A DNA stretch of 64,000 nucleotides from Sphaerolaimus hirsutus (taxonomy: Eukaryota > Nematoda > Chromadorea > Monhysterida > Sphaerolaimidae), in NCBI GenBank assembly GCA_964036195.1, contig OZ038456.1, positions 25,769,792 to 25,833,791 of the forward strand, given 5' to 3'. This document shows positions 56,691 to 64,000 of the stretch, in pieces (within the stretch, counting starts at the first letter, position 1; each line of letters starts with the position of its first letter). The notes below the pieces were generated by a model. That model was not told the origin of the DNA. It did not search any database and worked only from the letters and a program-made list of their open reading frames with translations. The position numbers were made by a program, and so were the translations under genes.

Positions 56691-59600
56691 CAACAACCGA
56701 CGGCCACCACGCGCCCTGACGCATGGCCGCAGTATTACCATCAATGGAGAGACCATCGAGCTGAGGCCAGTGAACATGGTCAATATGATTGGGCACTCGG
56801 AAACAGCAGAGACTGACAACGTACCAACCATGCCGATCACCATCAAAGGCGAAAGCATCTTTGCAACGATAGACACGGGTGCCCAGTGCAGTATGATGGG
56901 CAAACTGTTGGCAGACGCATTGGAACTGGAATGTGTACAGGAACCGAAACAGAATATCACCTCAGCAACTGGGCACGAAATACCAACATCCGGTGTCGTG
57001 CACGCGGATGTCAGCTGGGGACGACAGGAACAGAAATTGCGAATGCATGTCACTGAAGAACTGGGCGATTCAGTCATTCTGGGCAACGACGCGCTCCAGA
57101 GTCTGGGCAGAATGACCATCCAGTACGACAAAGAGGACGTCAAAGCTTCAAAGACACAACGCACCCACCAGATAAAGGCGGTTGAGGCGGTCAAAATGGT
57201 CAACAAACACAATTTGCTGTATGTGGCGGTCAGTATCTCGAACACCACCCTGGCGGCGCTGCTAGACTCAGGAGCTCAGTGCAGCCTCATAGACGAAAAA
57301 ATAGTCCAGGACCTGAACCTGGGACCAATTCAGCCATTACCAGAGAATGACAAGCTGGTATCGATCACGGGCCACTCGCTCGCGATCCCAGGGCAAATCA
57401 ACATCAGAATCTCGATAGGAGGTCAGATGCTGCAACAGAAATTCTATGTAGCAAAGGATTTGAAGGAAGAATTGCTGCTGGGGAACGATGTCCTGAGACG
57501 ATTTAGGAGCGTCACAGTCTGTTACCAGAGCAACAGAGTATGGGTGGGATCCCGACAGATAGGCTTAGCGCCCTCAGGAGACTCAACCCCGACCGAGGGC
57601 CCACCAACTAGCAAATGGCCAGTAAAACTAACAGAAAGAGAACTAGTCCGAGGAAACACGCAGAAGAGGATCTCGGTCGCCGTGATCGGACTACCCAATT
57701 GTGACCCGCAGACAAATTTAGTGTTCGTCCCAAAACCACCAAGGGAATTGCGCGGATTGCAACTGCCATACTTCCGCGTGCCCGGGGGACACGAACTCCT
57801 GCGATTGGATATATACAACATGTCAGCACAGCACCGCTGCCTACCAAAAGGAGAAACGATTGGACATATGGAAATCGCAGGCACTGCCATACCACTCGCA
57901 CAACAGGTCACCACGACACCGGCCGTAAGGAGTGTCAACCACAGAAAGTCAGAAGAACTGCCTAATCAGAAGGACTTGAAGGGTCTGACCGGCAGTGCGC
58001 TAGAGGAACGCCTGAAGAAACTCAGAGAAGTATGGAATTTCGGAGCGAAATTGGCGGAGAACGAACGACAGAAAATGACAGAATTGCTGGAACAGTACCA
58101 TGATTGTTTTGCCCTGGATTACAGTGAACTGACCACCATCACTGGAGGGATATACCATCGCATCAGGACACACGGTAAACCACCGATCCAATTGGCACCA
58201 CGCCGGACACCACCACATCTGCGAGACGTGGTGCAAGAAGAGCTCGATTCGATGCTGCGCTCGGGCGTGATTGTCAAGTCGAACAGCCCGTGGCGCGCAA
58301 CCATCGTCATGGTGAAAAAGAAGGATAACACCCATCGACTTTGCCAAGATTTCAGGGAATTGAATCTTATCACAGAAAGCGATGCGTTCCCAGCACCAGA
58401 CCAAGCTGAAATCTTCGACAGAATAGCGGCGCTAAACCCAAAATACTTTAGCAGTTTGGACTGCCTCGGGGCATACTGGCAACTTCCAATGCACCCTGAC
58501 GATGCTGAGAAAACCGCGTTTGGTGTCGCAAATGGACAGTTGTACCATTTCACCAGAATGCCGTTCGGCCTGAGCACCGCGCCCGCATCGTATGCCAGAG
58601 CAATTACAACTATCTTTGAGCCAATCATCAACAAGAACGTGCTAGCATACATGGATGACCTTTTGACTGCCAGCCCCACGTTCGAACAACATTTGGCAGA
58701 CCTCAGAGCATTATTCGAAAGGGCAAGAATGTTTCGACTCAAGTTCAAAGCCAAAAAGTGCTCCTTCGGCGCGAACGAGTGCATCTTCTTGGGCTTCAAG
58801 CTGACAGGGAACGGCATAGAGCAGGACATCCAGAAAACAAGGACGATCGAAAATTTCCCACTGCCACAGAGCCGGACAGGAGTGAAGTCGTTCCTGGGAA
58901 TGTGCGGATTTTATCGAAGATTCATCAGAAACTATTCCATGATTGCCAAACCACTCGTGGAACTCACAAAAGACACCGTAGAATTTACGTGGACAAAAGC
59001 ACGGTTGGATGCATTCAAGGAACTCAAAGAGGCGCTTGTCACGGCACCAGTTCTGGCATTTTATCGGCCGGAATTAGACCTGATAATATCAGTCGACGCC
59101 GCTTGCCCGCCGGTACACGGATATGGCGCTGTTTTAGAGCAACTGCAACCAGAGACCGGCGAGATCAGGCCCGTTGCTTTTGCATCCACAAAAGTGTCAG
59201 ACAACCGCAACGATTTTCACGCAACGATCCGGGAAGCAGAAGCTTTGGCCTGGATCCTGGAGAAATTCAAGCACCTGTGCATGGGCCGGAGGGTCACGGT
59301 CTACACCGACAGCCGGGCCCTGGCATTTTTAATGCACGCCAAAGGCCACTCACAGTATATCACGAGGATATGCCTGACGCTAGCAGGGTACGATTTGGAC
59401 GTGAGGCACCGCCCAGGAAAAGCGAACGTGGTAGCAGACGCCCTATCGAGGGCACCCACCGGTTTAGATCAAGAGCTGCTAAACAAGATTGACGATCCAC
59501 CAATGGAGATTGAGCTAAACGACCAAAAGATTCCAAAGCCAAGACCCTGGTGGAGGGAACTACCACCGTACGAACCAGATGAGCCAATTCCCGACCCGTA

Positions 59601-61797
59601 TAAGGGACCCAGAAAAACAACAGGAACGGAACAGCCCCCGGCCACACAAATCATGACCCTGCTGCGCTCACCGCAAGATGTGGGAGAACCCAACCCAGCG
59701 CAGCTGAACAACTGGCGCGACAGATTGGCTGAGGCCCAAGCGAATTGCACAGAAACACAGAAAATAATTCGGGAAATGGACAAAGGCGCCCGCCCATGCT
59801 ACGGGGCACACTTCGCCTATCCGAACCTGTTGGCCTATGTACGCAACCCCACACAGCCAACGGAAAAAGCAAGACGCACCAGAGTATATGTGCCGAAGTC
59901 ACTCCGGGCGCAAATGATTGCGGAACATCATTCGACCACATTAGGGGGACACCTAAATGCGCGAAAGGTGATCTCGTTGATGTCCCAACACCTGTACTGG
60001 CCAGAGATGAACCAGGACGCATACAACTACATCAGAACGTGTGCACATTGCCAAGCACGCAACACACCAGTGCCAAAGACCAGGCTACCACTGCCAGAAA
60101 CGCAGCAAACTTTACAGCCTTTCGAGTGGATACATATCGATCACCTAGAGCTGCCAACCAGTTACTCCGGACACAGCTACGTATTTCTGGTGGTTGACAG
60201 ATGCTCACGCTGGGCAGACGGATGGGCTGTGGAACGCACTGACGCCAAAACTGCAGCCCAACTGCTGGTCGAAAACTGGATCTGCAAATATGGAGCACCG
60301 ACGTATCTGACGTCGGACTGCCATGCTTCATTCACTGGCGAGATCTTCACCGAAATCACGAAGCTGTTCCAGATACGAAAAATAAGTACGGCGCCATTTC
60401 ATCCCCAGAGCAATGGCATAGTGGAAAGGGCGAACCGGAGCCTGCTAGGCTTGCTGGCAGCGTGCATGAGAGATTTAGACCACCATGATTGGCCGACTTG
60501 GTTACCATTTGCGCTAATGGCAAACCGAATGGCGGTACATTCAGCGACGGGGGTCTCACCCTACACATGCGTTTTTGGACAAATGCCGCGCACCACTCTA
60601 GCAGCCGACCTGACACCAAAAAGATTCGAAACAGCCATGGAATACCCGAGTTACATCAGCACACTGATGGCCAACCTGCGGCGCATCTGGGCATTCGCGA
60701 ACAAGGCAAATCAAGAACAAAACAGACAGAACAAGAATCTGCACGATCGCAAATGCACCAAACCACAGAACCTGCAAACTGGGTGCCTGGTGCTCAAGAA
60801 ATCAATGACCATACCCAGAAACCAGACAGGAAAAACCAGAGATCTATGGATTGGGCCGTACATGGTGACTAAACTGATCGGCGACCCACCAAAAACGGTC
60901 CACCTACAGAAATGGAATGAACCGGATGGACCACACCTGAGATTTCCCGCCATGCTGGTCAAGACATGGTACCCAAGCGAGGACACGTACCCAACATTTG
61001 GGCACGGTGGCCCAGCCGCACAAGAAATTGACGGAGCAACGGCGCCCGAAGCCAATGACGGCGCGTCCACGCCAGCCATAGCACCCGCAGACACGACGGC
61101 CGCCGCACAGAGTCAACAGGAGGCATCCAACGCAGCATCGACGGTGCCCCCGCCAAACGACACGGCACCGCAACCTCGAATGGCCACCAGATACAACCTG
61201 CGCGTCAACCCAAAGAAGAAAGTCATCGGCATGATTCGAAATCAACAAGGGACCCCAGAGGACGACACGGACGCGTTGTGCCGGGAATTGCTGAACTTGA
61301 GCCAGTTGGAAAGCGACGATGCAGAATGGCGAACGACCCCTCTTCCGGATGGCGGCAGCATGAACTACGAGACCAACATCATCGGGCAGATTGATCAAGG
61401 CATCGCAGCTGACCTATGGCAACACCCGGGGCCAACCAACGACAGACGCCAGGCGCCTGCGGTTCCCCTTCTGAACGCGGACATAGCTGAAGCGACAGAG
61501 TGTATGGCGGCACACGACAACACCGGCACGTTACACATTCTACCAACACGTCTCAAAATTCTGGTGCCACCCCACAGCTGTTTCGAAACGGGCATTCGCG
61601 TCACGATTCCCGCGGGATATGCCGCTCGACTGTACCACCCGCAAGACCACGGCTTCCGCTTCAAACTGCTCGAGCAAACGTACCCCGCCGGACGCCATCG
61701 CGTTTCGCTGTGGTTCATCGTCAACACAACAATCACCTTCACTGTGGATGATACCTTGGCTTGTTTACATTTGTATAAGATAACAAACACAAATTGA
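54814..61797 (+). CDS. pol: Env-Pol polyprotein (2327 codons) of the giant element
   Basis: One uninterrupted frame encodes, in order: signal peptide and glycoprotein ectodomain (1-534), membrane span (535-557), basic tail, two aspartic-protease domains (Asp 687 and Asp 818), RT (first catalytic Asp 1216, YMDD 1279-1282), RNase H (Asp 1428), integrase (HHCC from about 1705; D1776, D1835, E1871, spacing D-35-E), a GPY/F-type module (WIGPYMV, about 2012), a Pro/Ala-rich linker and a dUTPase-like end. All catalytic residues I can locate are present. Ty3/gypsy pol is the closest family by RT and integrase. A type-I membrane orientation would put Pol on the cytosolic side. An envelope upstream of and fused to Pol is not the usual retroviral order. 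Start chosen: first ATG, directly followed by a hydrophobic leader. Confidence 0.9.
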   Translation: MHQITLLLLLYHGTINDALDPMICPIDRPATVTYAIPRHANCHYSTTAEFAAPGRLKLRLYRHNKHQHVTSAHVCTKWQEVYTKYTNFMYTSYQNITYVPVDVSIEECRRMIDYKYCAADGDLKPAGIGQQRTQYPAPRLPTRGALRCCKPITRVVTQCAVQQTTIYRQQRQGPLQSTLGIDISNCRYHEGLCPLPDRQLLLWQANASTECQFELWKEAAGTSLQKQWIAADNTLALTFIEPREVTDCGRHLYLSDQGFAVETVASTEHAIEPLTNITLIPEERTLSEEAAARATLRQLHADQTQRFYFDFLMTNHCQMLRTLHALSVAQLRADPTETTHAMLQHEYLVASSSNDIVQIWFCQPLANGTYHLLPMHPAEGKCTRHIPIEVPSVEPGPFFLDTATHVVTKWTYEVPCAEVDGQILRMHNATWRYDAASGTLRQIPELPEMPLLYQHRQKTEPHPGISQPMRLHPFDEPSGWDTQKQLVSAVQRHQAVLETLGLKEHQTPNKNTREIAQNVAITGLAEAGTHPWLKALAGIAVIPLVAIWIFVAVKCCLPMAIRAKLTHNALDIAVKTIRWIWRQASTLGRCFQAVQRFRERHERMHQRTAEETMTLPVTMATAEPTHNNRRPPRALTHGRSITINGETIELRPVNMVNMIGHSETAETDNVPTMPITIKGESIFATIDTGAQCSMMGKLLADALELECVQEPKQNITSATGHEIPTSGVVHADVSWGRQEQKLRMHVTEELGDSVILGNDALQSLGRMTIQYDKEDVKASKTQRTHQIKAVEAVKMVNKHNLLYVAVSISNTTLAALLDSGAQCSLIDEKIVQDLNLGPIQPLPENDKLVSITGHSLAIPGQINIRISIGGQMLQQKFYVAKDLKEELLLGNDVLRRFRSVTVCYQSNRVWVGSRQIGLAPSGDSTPTEGPPTSKWPVKLTERELVRGNTQKRISVAVIGLPNCDPQTNLVFVPKPPRELRGLQLPYFRVPGGHELLRLDIYNMSAQHRCLPKGETIGHMEIAGTAIPLAQQVTTTPAVRSVNHRKSEELPNQKDLKGLTGSALEERLKKLREVWNFGAKLAENERQKMTELLEQYHDCFALDYSELTTITGGIYHRIRTHGKPPIQLAPRRTPPHLRDVVQEELDSMLRSGVIVKSNSPWRATIVMVKKKDNTHRLCQDFRELNLITESDAFPAPDQAEIFDRIAALNPKYFSSLDCLGAYWQLPMHPDDAEKTAFGVANGQLYHFTRMPFGLSTAPASYARAITTIFEPIINKNVLAYMDDLLTASPTFEQHLADLRALFERARMFRLKFKAKKCSFGANECIFLGFKLTGNGIEQDIQKTRTIENFPLPQSRTGVKSFLGMCGFYRRFIRNYSMIAKPLVELTKDTVEFTWTKARLDAFKELKEALVTAPVLAFYRPELDLIISVDAACPPVHGYGAVLEQLQPETGEIRPVAFASTKVSDNRNDFHATIREAEALAWILEKFKHLCMGRRVTVYTDSRALAFLMHAKGHSQYITRICLTLAGYDLDVRHRPGKANVVADALSRAPTGLDQELLNKIDDPPMEIELNDQKIPKPRPWWRELPPYEPDEPIPDPYKGPRKTTGTEQPPATQIMTLLRSPQDVGEPNPAQLNNWRDRLAEAQANCTETQKIIREMDKGARPCYGAHFAYPNLLAYVRNPTQPTEKARRTRVYVPKSLRAQMIAEHHSTTLGGHLNARKVISLMSQHLYWPEMNQDAYNYIRTCAHCQARNTPVPKTRLPLPETQQTLQPFEWIHIDHLELPTSYSGHSYVFLVVDRCSRWADGWAVERTDAKTAAQLLVENWICKYGAPTYLTSDCHASFTGEIFTEITKLFQIRKISTAPFHPQSNGIVERANRSLLGLLAACMRDLDHHDWPTWLPFALMANRMAVHSATGVSPYTCVFGQMPRTTLAADLTPKRFETAMEYPSYISTLMANLRRIWAFANKANQEQNRQNKNLHDRKCTKPQNLQTGCLVLKKSMTIPRNQTGKTRDLWIGPYMVTKLIGDPPKTVHLQKWNEPDGPHLRFPAMLVKTWYPSEDTYPTFGHGGPAAQEIDGATAPEANDGASTPAIAPADTTAAAQSQQEASNAASTVPPPNDTAPQPRMATRYNLRVNPKKKVIGMIRNQQGTPEDDTDALCRELLNLSQLESDDAEWRTTPLPDGGSMNYETNIIGQIDQGIAADLWQHPGPTNDRRQAPAVPLLNADIAEATECMAAHDNTGTLHILPTRLKILVPPHSCFETGIRVTIPAGYAARLYHPQDHGFRFKLLEQTYPAGRHRVSLWFIVNTTITFTVDDTLACLHLYKITNTN
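56821..57550 (+). other. Two tandem retropepsin-like protease domains
   Basis: The first domain has FATIDTGAQCSMMG (Asp 687) and SVILGNDALQSLG. The second has LAALLDSGAQCSLID (Asp 818) and ELLLGNDVLRRF. They are spaced 131 residues apart, close to one retropepsin monomer each. Both keep the D-T/S-G triad and the hydrophobic-G-N-D strand. Retropepsins normally work as homodimers of one copy; here a single chain could supply both halves. Confidence 0.8.
58174..59465 (+). other. Reverse transcriptase and RNase H domains
   Basis: RT: IQLAPRRTPPHLRDVV, RLCQDFRELNLIT, FSSLDCLGAYWQLPM, FTRMPFGLSTAPASY, LAYMDDLLT and CSFGANECIFLGF. RNase H: LIISVDAACPP, IREAEALAWILEKF, TVYTDSRAL and VVADALSR. The catalytic Asp/Glu positions are intact. 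Confidence 0.92.
59881..60970 (+). other. Integrase with GPY/F-type C-terminus
   Basis: The zinc-binding H-H-C-C reads HH...GGHLNARKV...CAHC. The catalytic core reads HIDHLEL, TSDCHASF and GIVERANRS with D-35-E spacing. The C-terminal WIGPYMVTKLIGDPPKTVHL matches the GPY/F module of Ty3/gypsy integrases. There is no separate chromodomain. Confidence 0.9.
61480..61797 (+). other. dUTPase-like C-terminal domain
   Basis: The segment LHILPTRLKILVPPHSCFET, GIRVTIPAGYAARL and a final VDDTLACLHLY follow the strand order of dUTPase-fold proteins (P-x-G-y, then D-x-x-A-x-L). The usual catalytic G-V-I-D-x-x-Y motif is not obvious, so activity is doubtful. The assignment rests on pattern only. Confidence 0.45.
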
Positions 61798-62124
61798 ATC
61801 ATAATTCCATGGATAACCTCAAAATGCTAAACTTGAACTAGGACAATTGATCGATTTATTCATACAACCTATAATCATCGCGCAGATGTGAACTGAACAT
61901 GACTTTGTATGTATATTCACTTATTGTTGAGGGTGTGAAAACCACAAAATACAAACCTTTCCCAGAACTAGATCACAAAAGTATCACACTTGTAAAAATA
62001 GAGCTAAAAACCTGCTCACTATTCCAAGGTTTACACACCCTGTTGTTGTTCGCAGTTTCAATTACTGTACGAATTTATCAAGGCCTGTGCGAGGTCGCTA
62101 CAGTGTCTAGGAAGGGGCGAATGT
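61798..62124 (+). other. 3' untranslated region and polypurine tract of the giant element
   Basis: Non-coding, except for the purine tract AGGAAGGGG at 62109-62117, seven bases before the right LTR, where plus-strand synthesis would be primed. No downstream env gene is present. Confidence 0.7.
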
Positions 62125-63246
62125 AGCGGGCACGCCCATGGCGCTAGCGCCAGTGCCACACCATTTTTTGCTTTGATGTCAACTCTAGCTACTAGAGTTG
62201 ACATCCCCATGATTTTGCCGCGACGGCAGCGGCTGGGGTAATTAATCAAGGGCACTGCGGCCCAGAGGCGGCAGTGCCGCATGAAAATGTCGCCGTCAAG
62301 CGCGCGACAATGACCCCAGTTGCCGCCGACGCCGTAAAAACTCAACGCATTTACAAATTGCACGCCGCGCGGCGGCCCAATTTCGCGCCGCCGACGTACT
62401 ACGCGTGCACGCACCGCCACCCCAAAACTGTGTATCTATGTCCGAGTTTGATGGGGTGCAGCACACAGAGTACGTCGGCAAATCAAGTTTTGACGACGTA
62501 AATATAACGACAGCAGATGTAATCTGGCGTCATGCAAATTACACGACCTAGGGCATCGTAAAATGTAGTTTTTGACACTTTTTGAAGAGTAATTTGCATG
62601 ATGCCATCTATCTTTAATTACGTTCTTTGTTTTGTGGATTTCACCTGTTTTAGAATGTCACCTACCTGTGAAGTTTACCCCCCCCCCAAAATAATTGTGC
62701 ATAAAAGGACGTGTGTGCAGTGAAAAAGACAATCAGTTGGTACTCAATTCTAGAATTTCATCAAGCCACCAAGTGCACTAAATATTAGATCATGGCCCAT
62801 GGAGAATACATGTATTTATTGGAGACCCTGGTTCAGGATTCAGGTCCCTCGGGACTTCAGTCCGATTGCTACCTTTCTCAACAAACCCATTTTGATTGTT
62901 AGTATTTTTGCACTGCACACACAGGTAATTGGTATGAAAAGGTAATATTTAATTGCTTGTTTTTTATCATGTAAATCTGATGTACTTGTTAATGTATGGA
63001 AACGATTATGTATTTTACAACCCCTGATACTATTTTGTATTTATTCAACTGGCCACCGAAAATATGGCTACATAGCCCTCTTATAAAGAAGCTGGTTGAA
63101 AAACTGTGGAAATGATTTACTTGGCTTTATTAACACAGTGAAACAAAAACGTAAAACACTAATTACTTGTCATAAACGAATCCTCCCTTCAAAGCGACCC
63201 GGGGTGGCGCTGGAAACGCGCCAGAAACCCGGGCCACCCCTAAAAT
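62125..63246 (+). repeat. Right (3') LTR of the giant element
   Basis: 1122 bp. It matches the left LTR with the C run shortened from 14 to 10. The same palindromes (62175-62205), TATA-like box (62701) and TCAGT (62733) are present. It ends CCCCTAAAAT and is followed by CGAG. Confidence 0.93.
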
Positions 63247-64000
63247 CGAGTTGACACCGAAACAGTTGACATCCAGTGTGTGGAGAGCCTTAGATACGTC
63301 TGATGAACCGCTTGATGAAAGATTTCTATCCACTCGCACCACTTCGTCCATTTTTCTGGCATTTTAGACTATCCACGGATGCGCTTTTTATTTATTTTTC
63401 ATTTACACAACGTTCACCTTGAAACCCCGCTGGCACCATTTTGGCACCCTTTTAGGGCAAGGCGCCAGGCCCTAAGGGCGCCACAGAAAAAAGGGCGCCA
63501 TGGCGCCTTTCAGAAAGTGGCCGCCAGGCGCCGCAGAAAAAATGAACTACATGAACATGGCTACATGAACTTTTAAAAAAATGTTGGGGCTTACTTTTGT
63601 CTGTGCCGAAGTTGGCCGTCGAGCTACATTTCGCCCGCGGCACATTCTTTTATCAAAATTTTCGAAGTGTCTAGTCATTTCTGGTCATTTTCGTGGGTGA
63701 TCAGAGGTGTAGCTATACTCGGCAGACACGATACTCTAGAAACAGAGAGGAGTTATATCTTCGGCTGGCAGACGGCCAGCCGAGGACTTATGGAAGACGT
63801 GATGAAGACGAAGTGATGGCGAGAGATGATGATTGGGACGAAAGTGATCACGTCAGGATGGAGTGTTTCCTCCGGAAAAATGTACGGCGTAATGTCATCC
63901 GAGTATAAGTATGAATAAAACGCGCCAATAAAAGATTCTCACGCTTGAATCGTACCCGCTAGTGATGAAAAAGGCCAGGAAAAATGGCGCCATGGCGCTA
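63247..64000. repeat. Right flank: split MITE, GGCGCC-rich repeats, ACTCGGCAGAC end
   Basis: The first 45 bases (GAGTTGACACC, CAGTTGACATCCAGTGTGTGG) look like the end of a GTTGACA-type MITE that the giant element entered. 63450-63540 is rich in GGCGCC palindromes, as are the last 25 bases. An ACTCGGCAGAC terminus begins at 63716, and its partner would lie beyond the window. A 71-codon plus-strand frame (63693-63908) followed by AATAAA has no recognisable domain. Confidence 0.5.

Larger units (their letters stand above)
33751..63246 (+). mobile_element. Giant LTR retrotransposon, about 29.5 kb
   Basis: Two direct LTRs (33751-34876 and 62125-63246) bound it. Inside the left LTR lie a primer-binding site and a complete antisense tRNA-Lys copy. 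Inside the right LTR lies a purine tract AGGAAGGGG (62109-62117). The flanking repeat is CGAG (33747-33750 and 63247-63250). TAAAAT also precedes the left CGAG and ends the LTR, so a 5-, 6- or 10-bp duplication is possible. Coding order: a long leader, gag, a broken helicase, then an Env-like/protease/RT/RNase H/integrase/dUTPase-like polyprotein. RT and integrase place it with Ty3/gypsy. The LTRs differ only by 14 versus 10 C in one run as far as I can read, so insertion was recent. The target site lies in a GTTGACA-rich MITE. Confidence 0.93.

Noticed and set aside
56628..58829. Long minus-strand frames opposite Env-Pol (about 206 and 236 codons)
   Set aside because: They are shadows of the sense polyprotein. 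They have no domains, and the sense strand explains the sequence completely.

Overview
The window looks like repeat-dominated nuclear DNA of an invertebrate animal. The evidence is spliceosomal introns of about 55-90 nt with GT..AG ends, nested DNA-transposon derivatives with clean target-site duplications (TSDs), animal-type Ty3/gypsy retrotransposons, an eukaryotic tRNA-Lys sequence and a Ly6-type three-finger protein. I cannot name the species. Giant LTR elements of this size are known in planarian flatworms (Burro) and legumes (Ogre), which is suggestive only. There are no prokaryotic features.

Layout. 1-9664: short TIR elements, a decayed gypsy pol (4744-6507), and behind it the 3' exons of an unidentified spliced gene ending in an Arg/Ser-rich tail (6528-7515). 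9665-31906: a divergent inverted duplication (arms of about 5.7 and 5.1 kb) around an 11-kb spacer. Each arm carries an LRR gene fragment and the same series of hAT-like elements, and the two arms act as empty/filled site controls for each other. The spacer holds a minus-strand gypsy element (18351-26505) interrupted by a hAT-like MITE and by a 1.8-kb Mutator-like long-TIR element. 31907-33746: degenerate tandem repeats and a pogo-like element.

33751-63246 is the centrepiece: a single LTR retrotransposon of about 29.5 kb. Its two LTRs (1126 and 1122 bp) appear to differ only in the length of one poly-C run, and a short TSD flanks it. The primer-binding site is followed by a complete antisense tRNA-Lys(CTT) copy, including the post-transcriptional CCA. 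After a leader of about 13 kb come gag, a broken superfamily-1 helicase gene, and one 2327-codon ORF. That ORF encodes an envelope-like glycoprotein fused upstream of two tandem aspartic protease domains, RT, RNase H, integrase and a dUTPase-like C-terminus. The leader also carries, on the antisense strand, two intron-containing genes whose splice phases all agree: a complete 172-aa Ly6/uPAR-like protein and a Ser/Thr-rich single-pass membrane protein. A cluster of five perfect hairpins and a repeated stem-loop motif lie in the same leader.

Inferred working of the giant element: genomic RNA starts in the LTR (TATA-like box and Inr-like TCAGT) and is primed by tRNA-Lys. Gag and Env-Pol supply particle, membrane and replication functions. 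The antisense genes can ride along with their introns because sense RNA does not splice them. The helicase is inactivated, yet the copy moved recently, so the helicase must be dispensable or supplied in trans.
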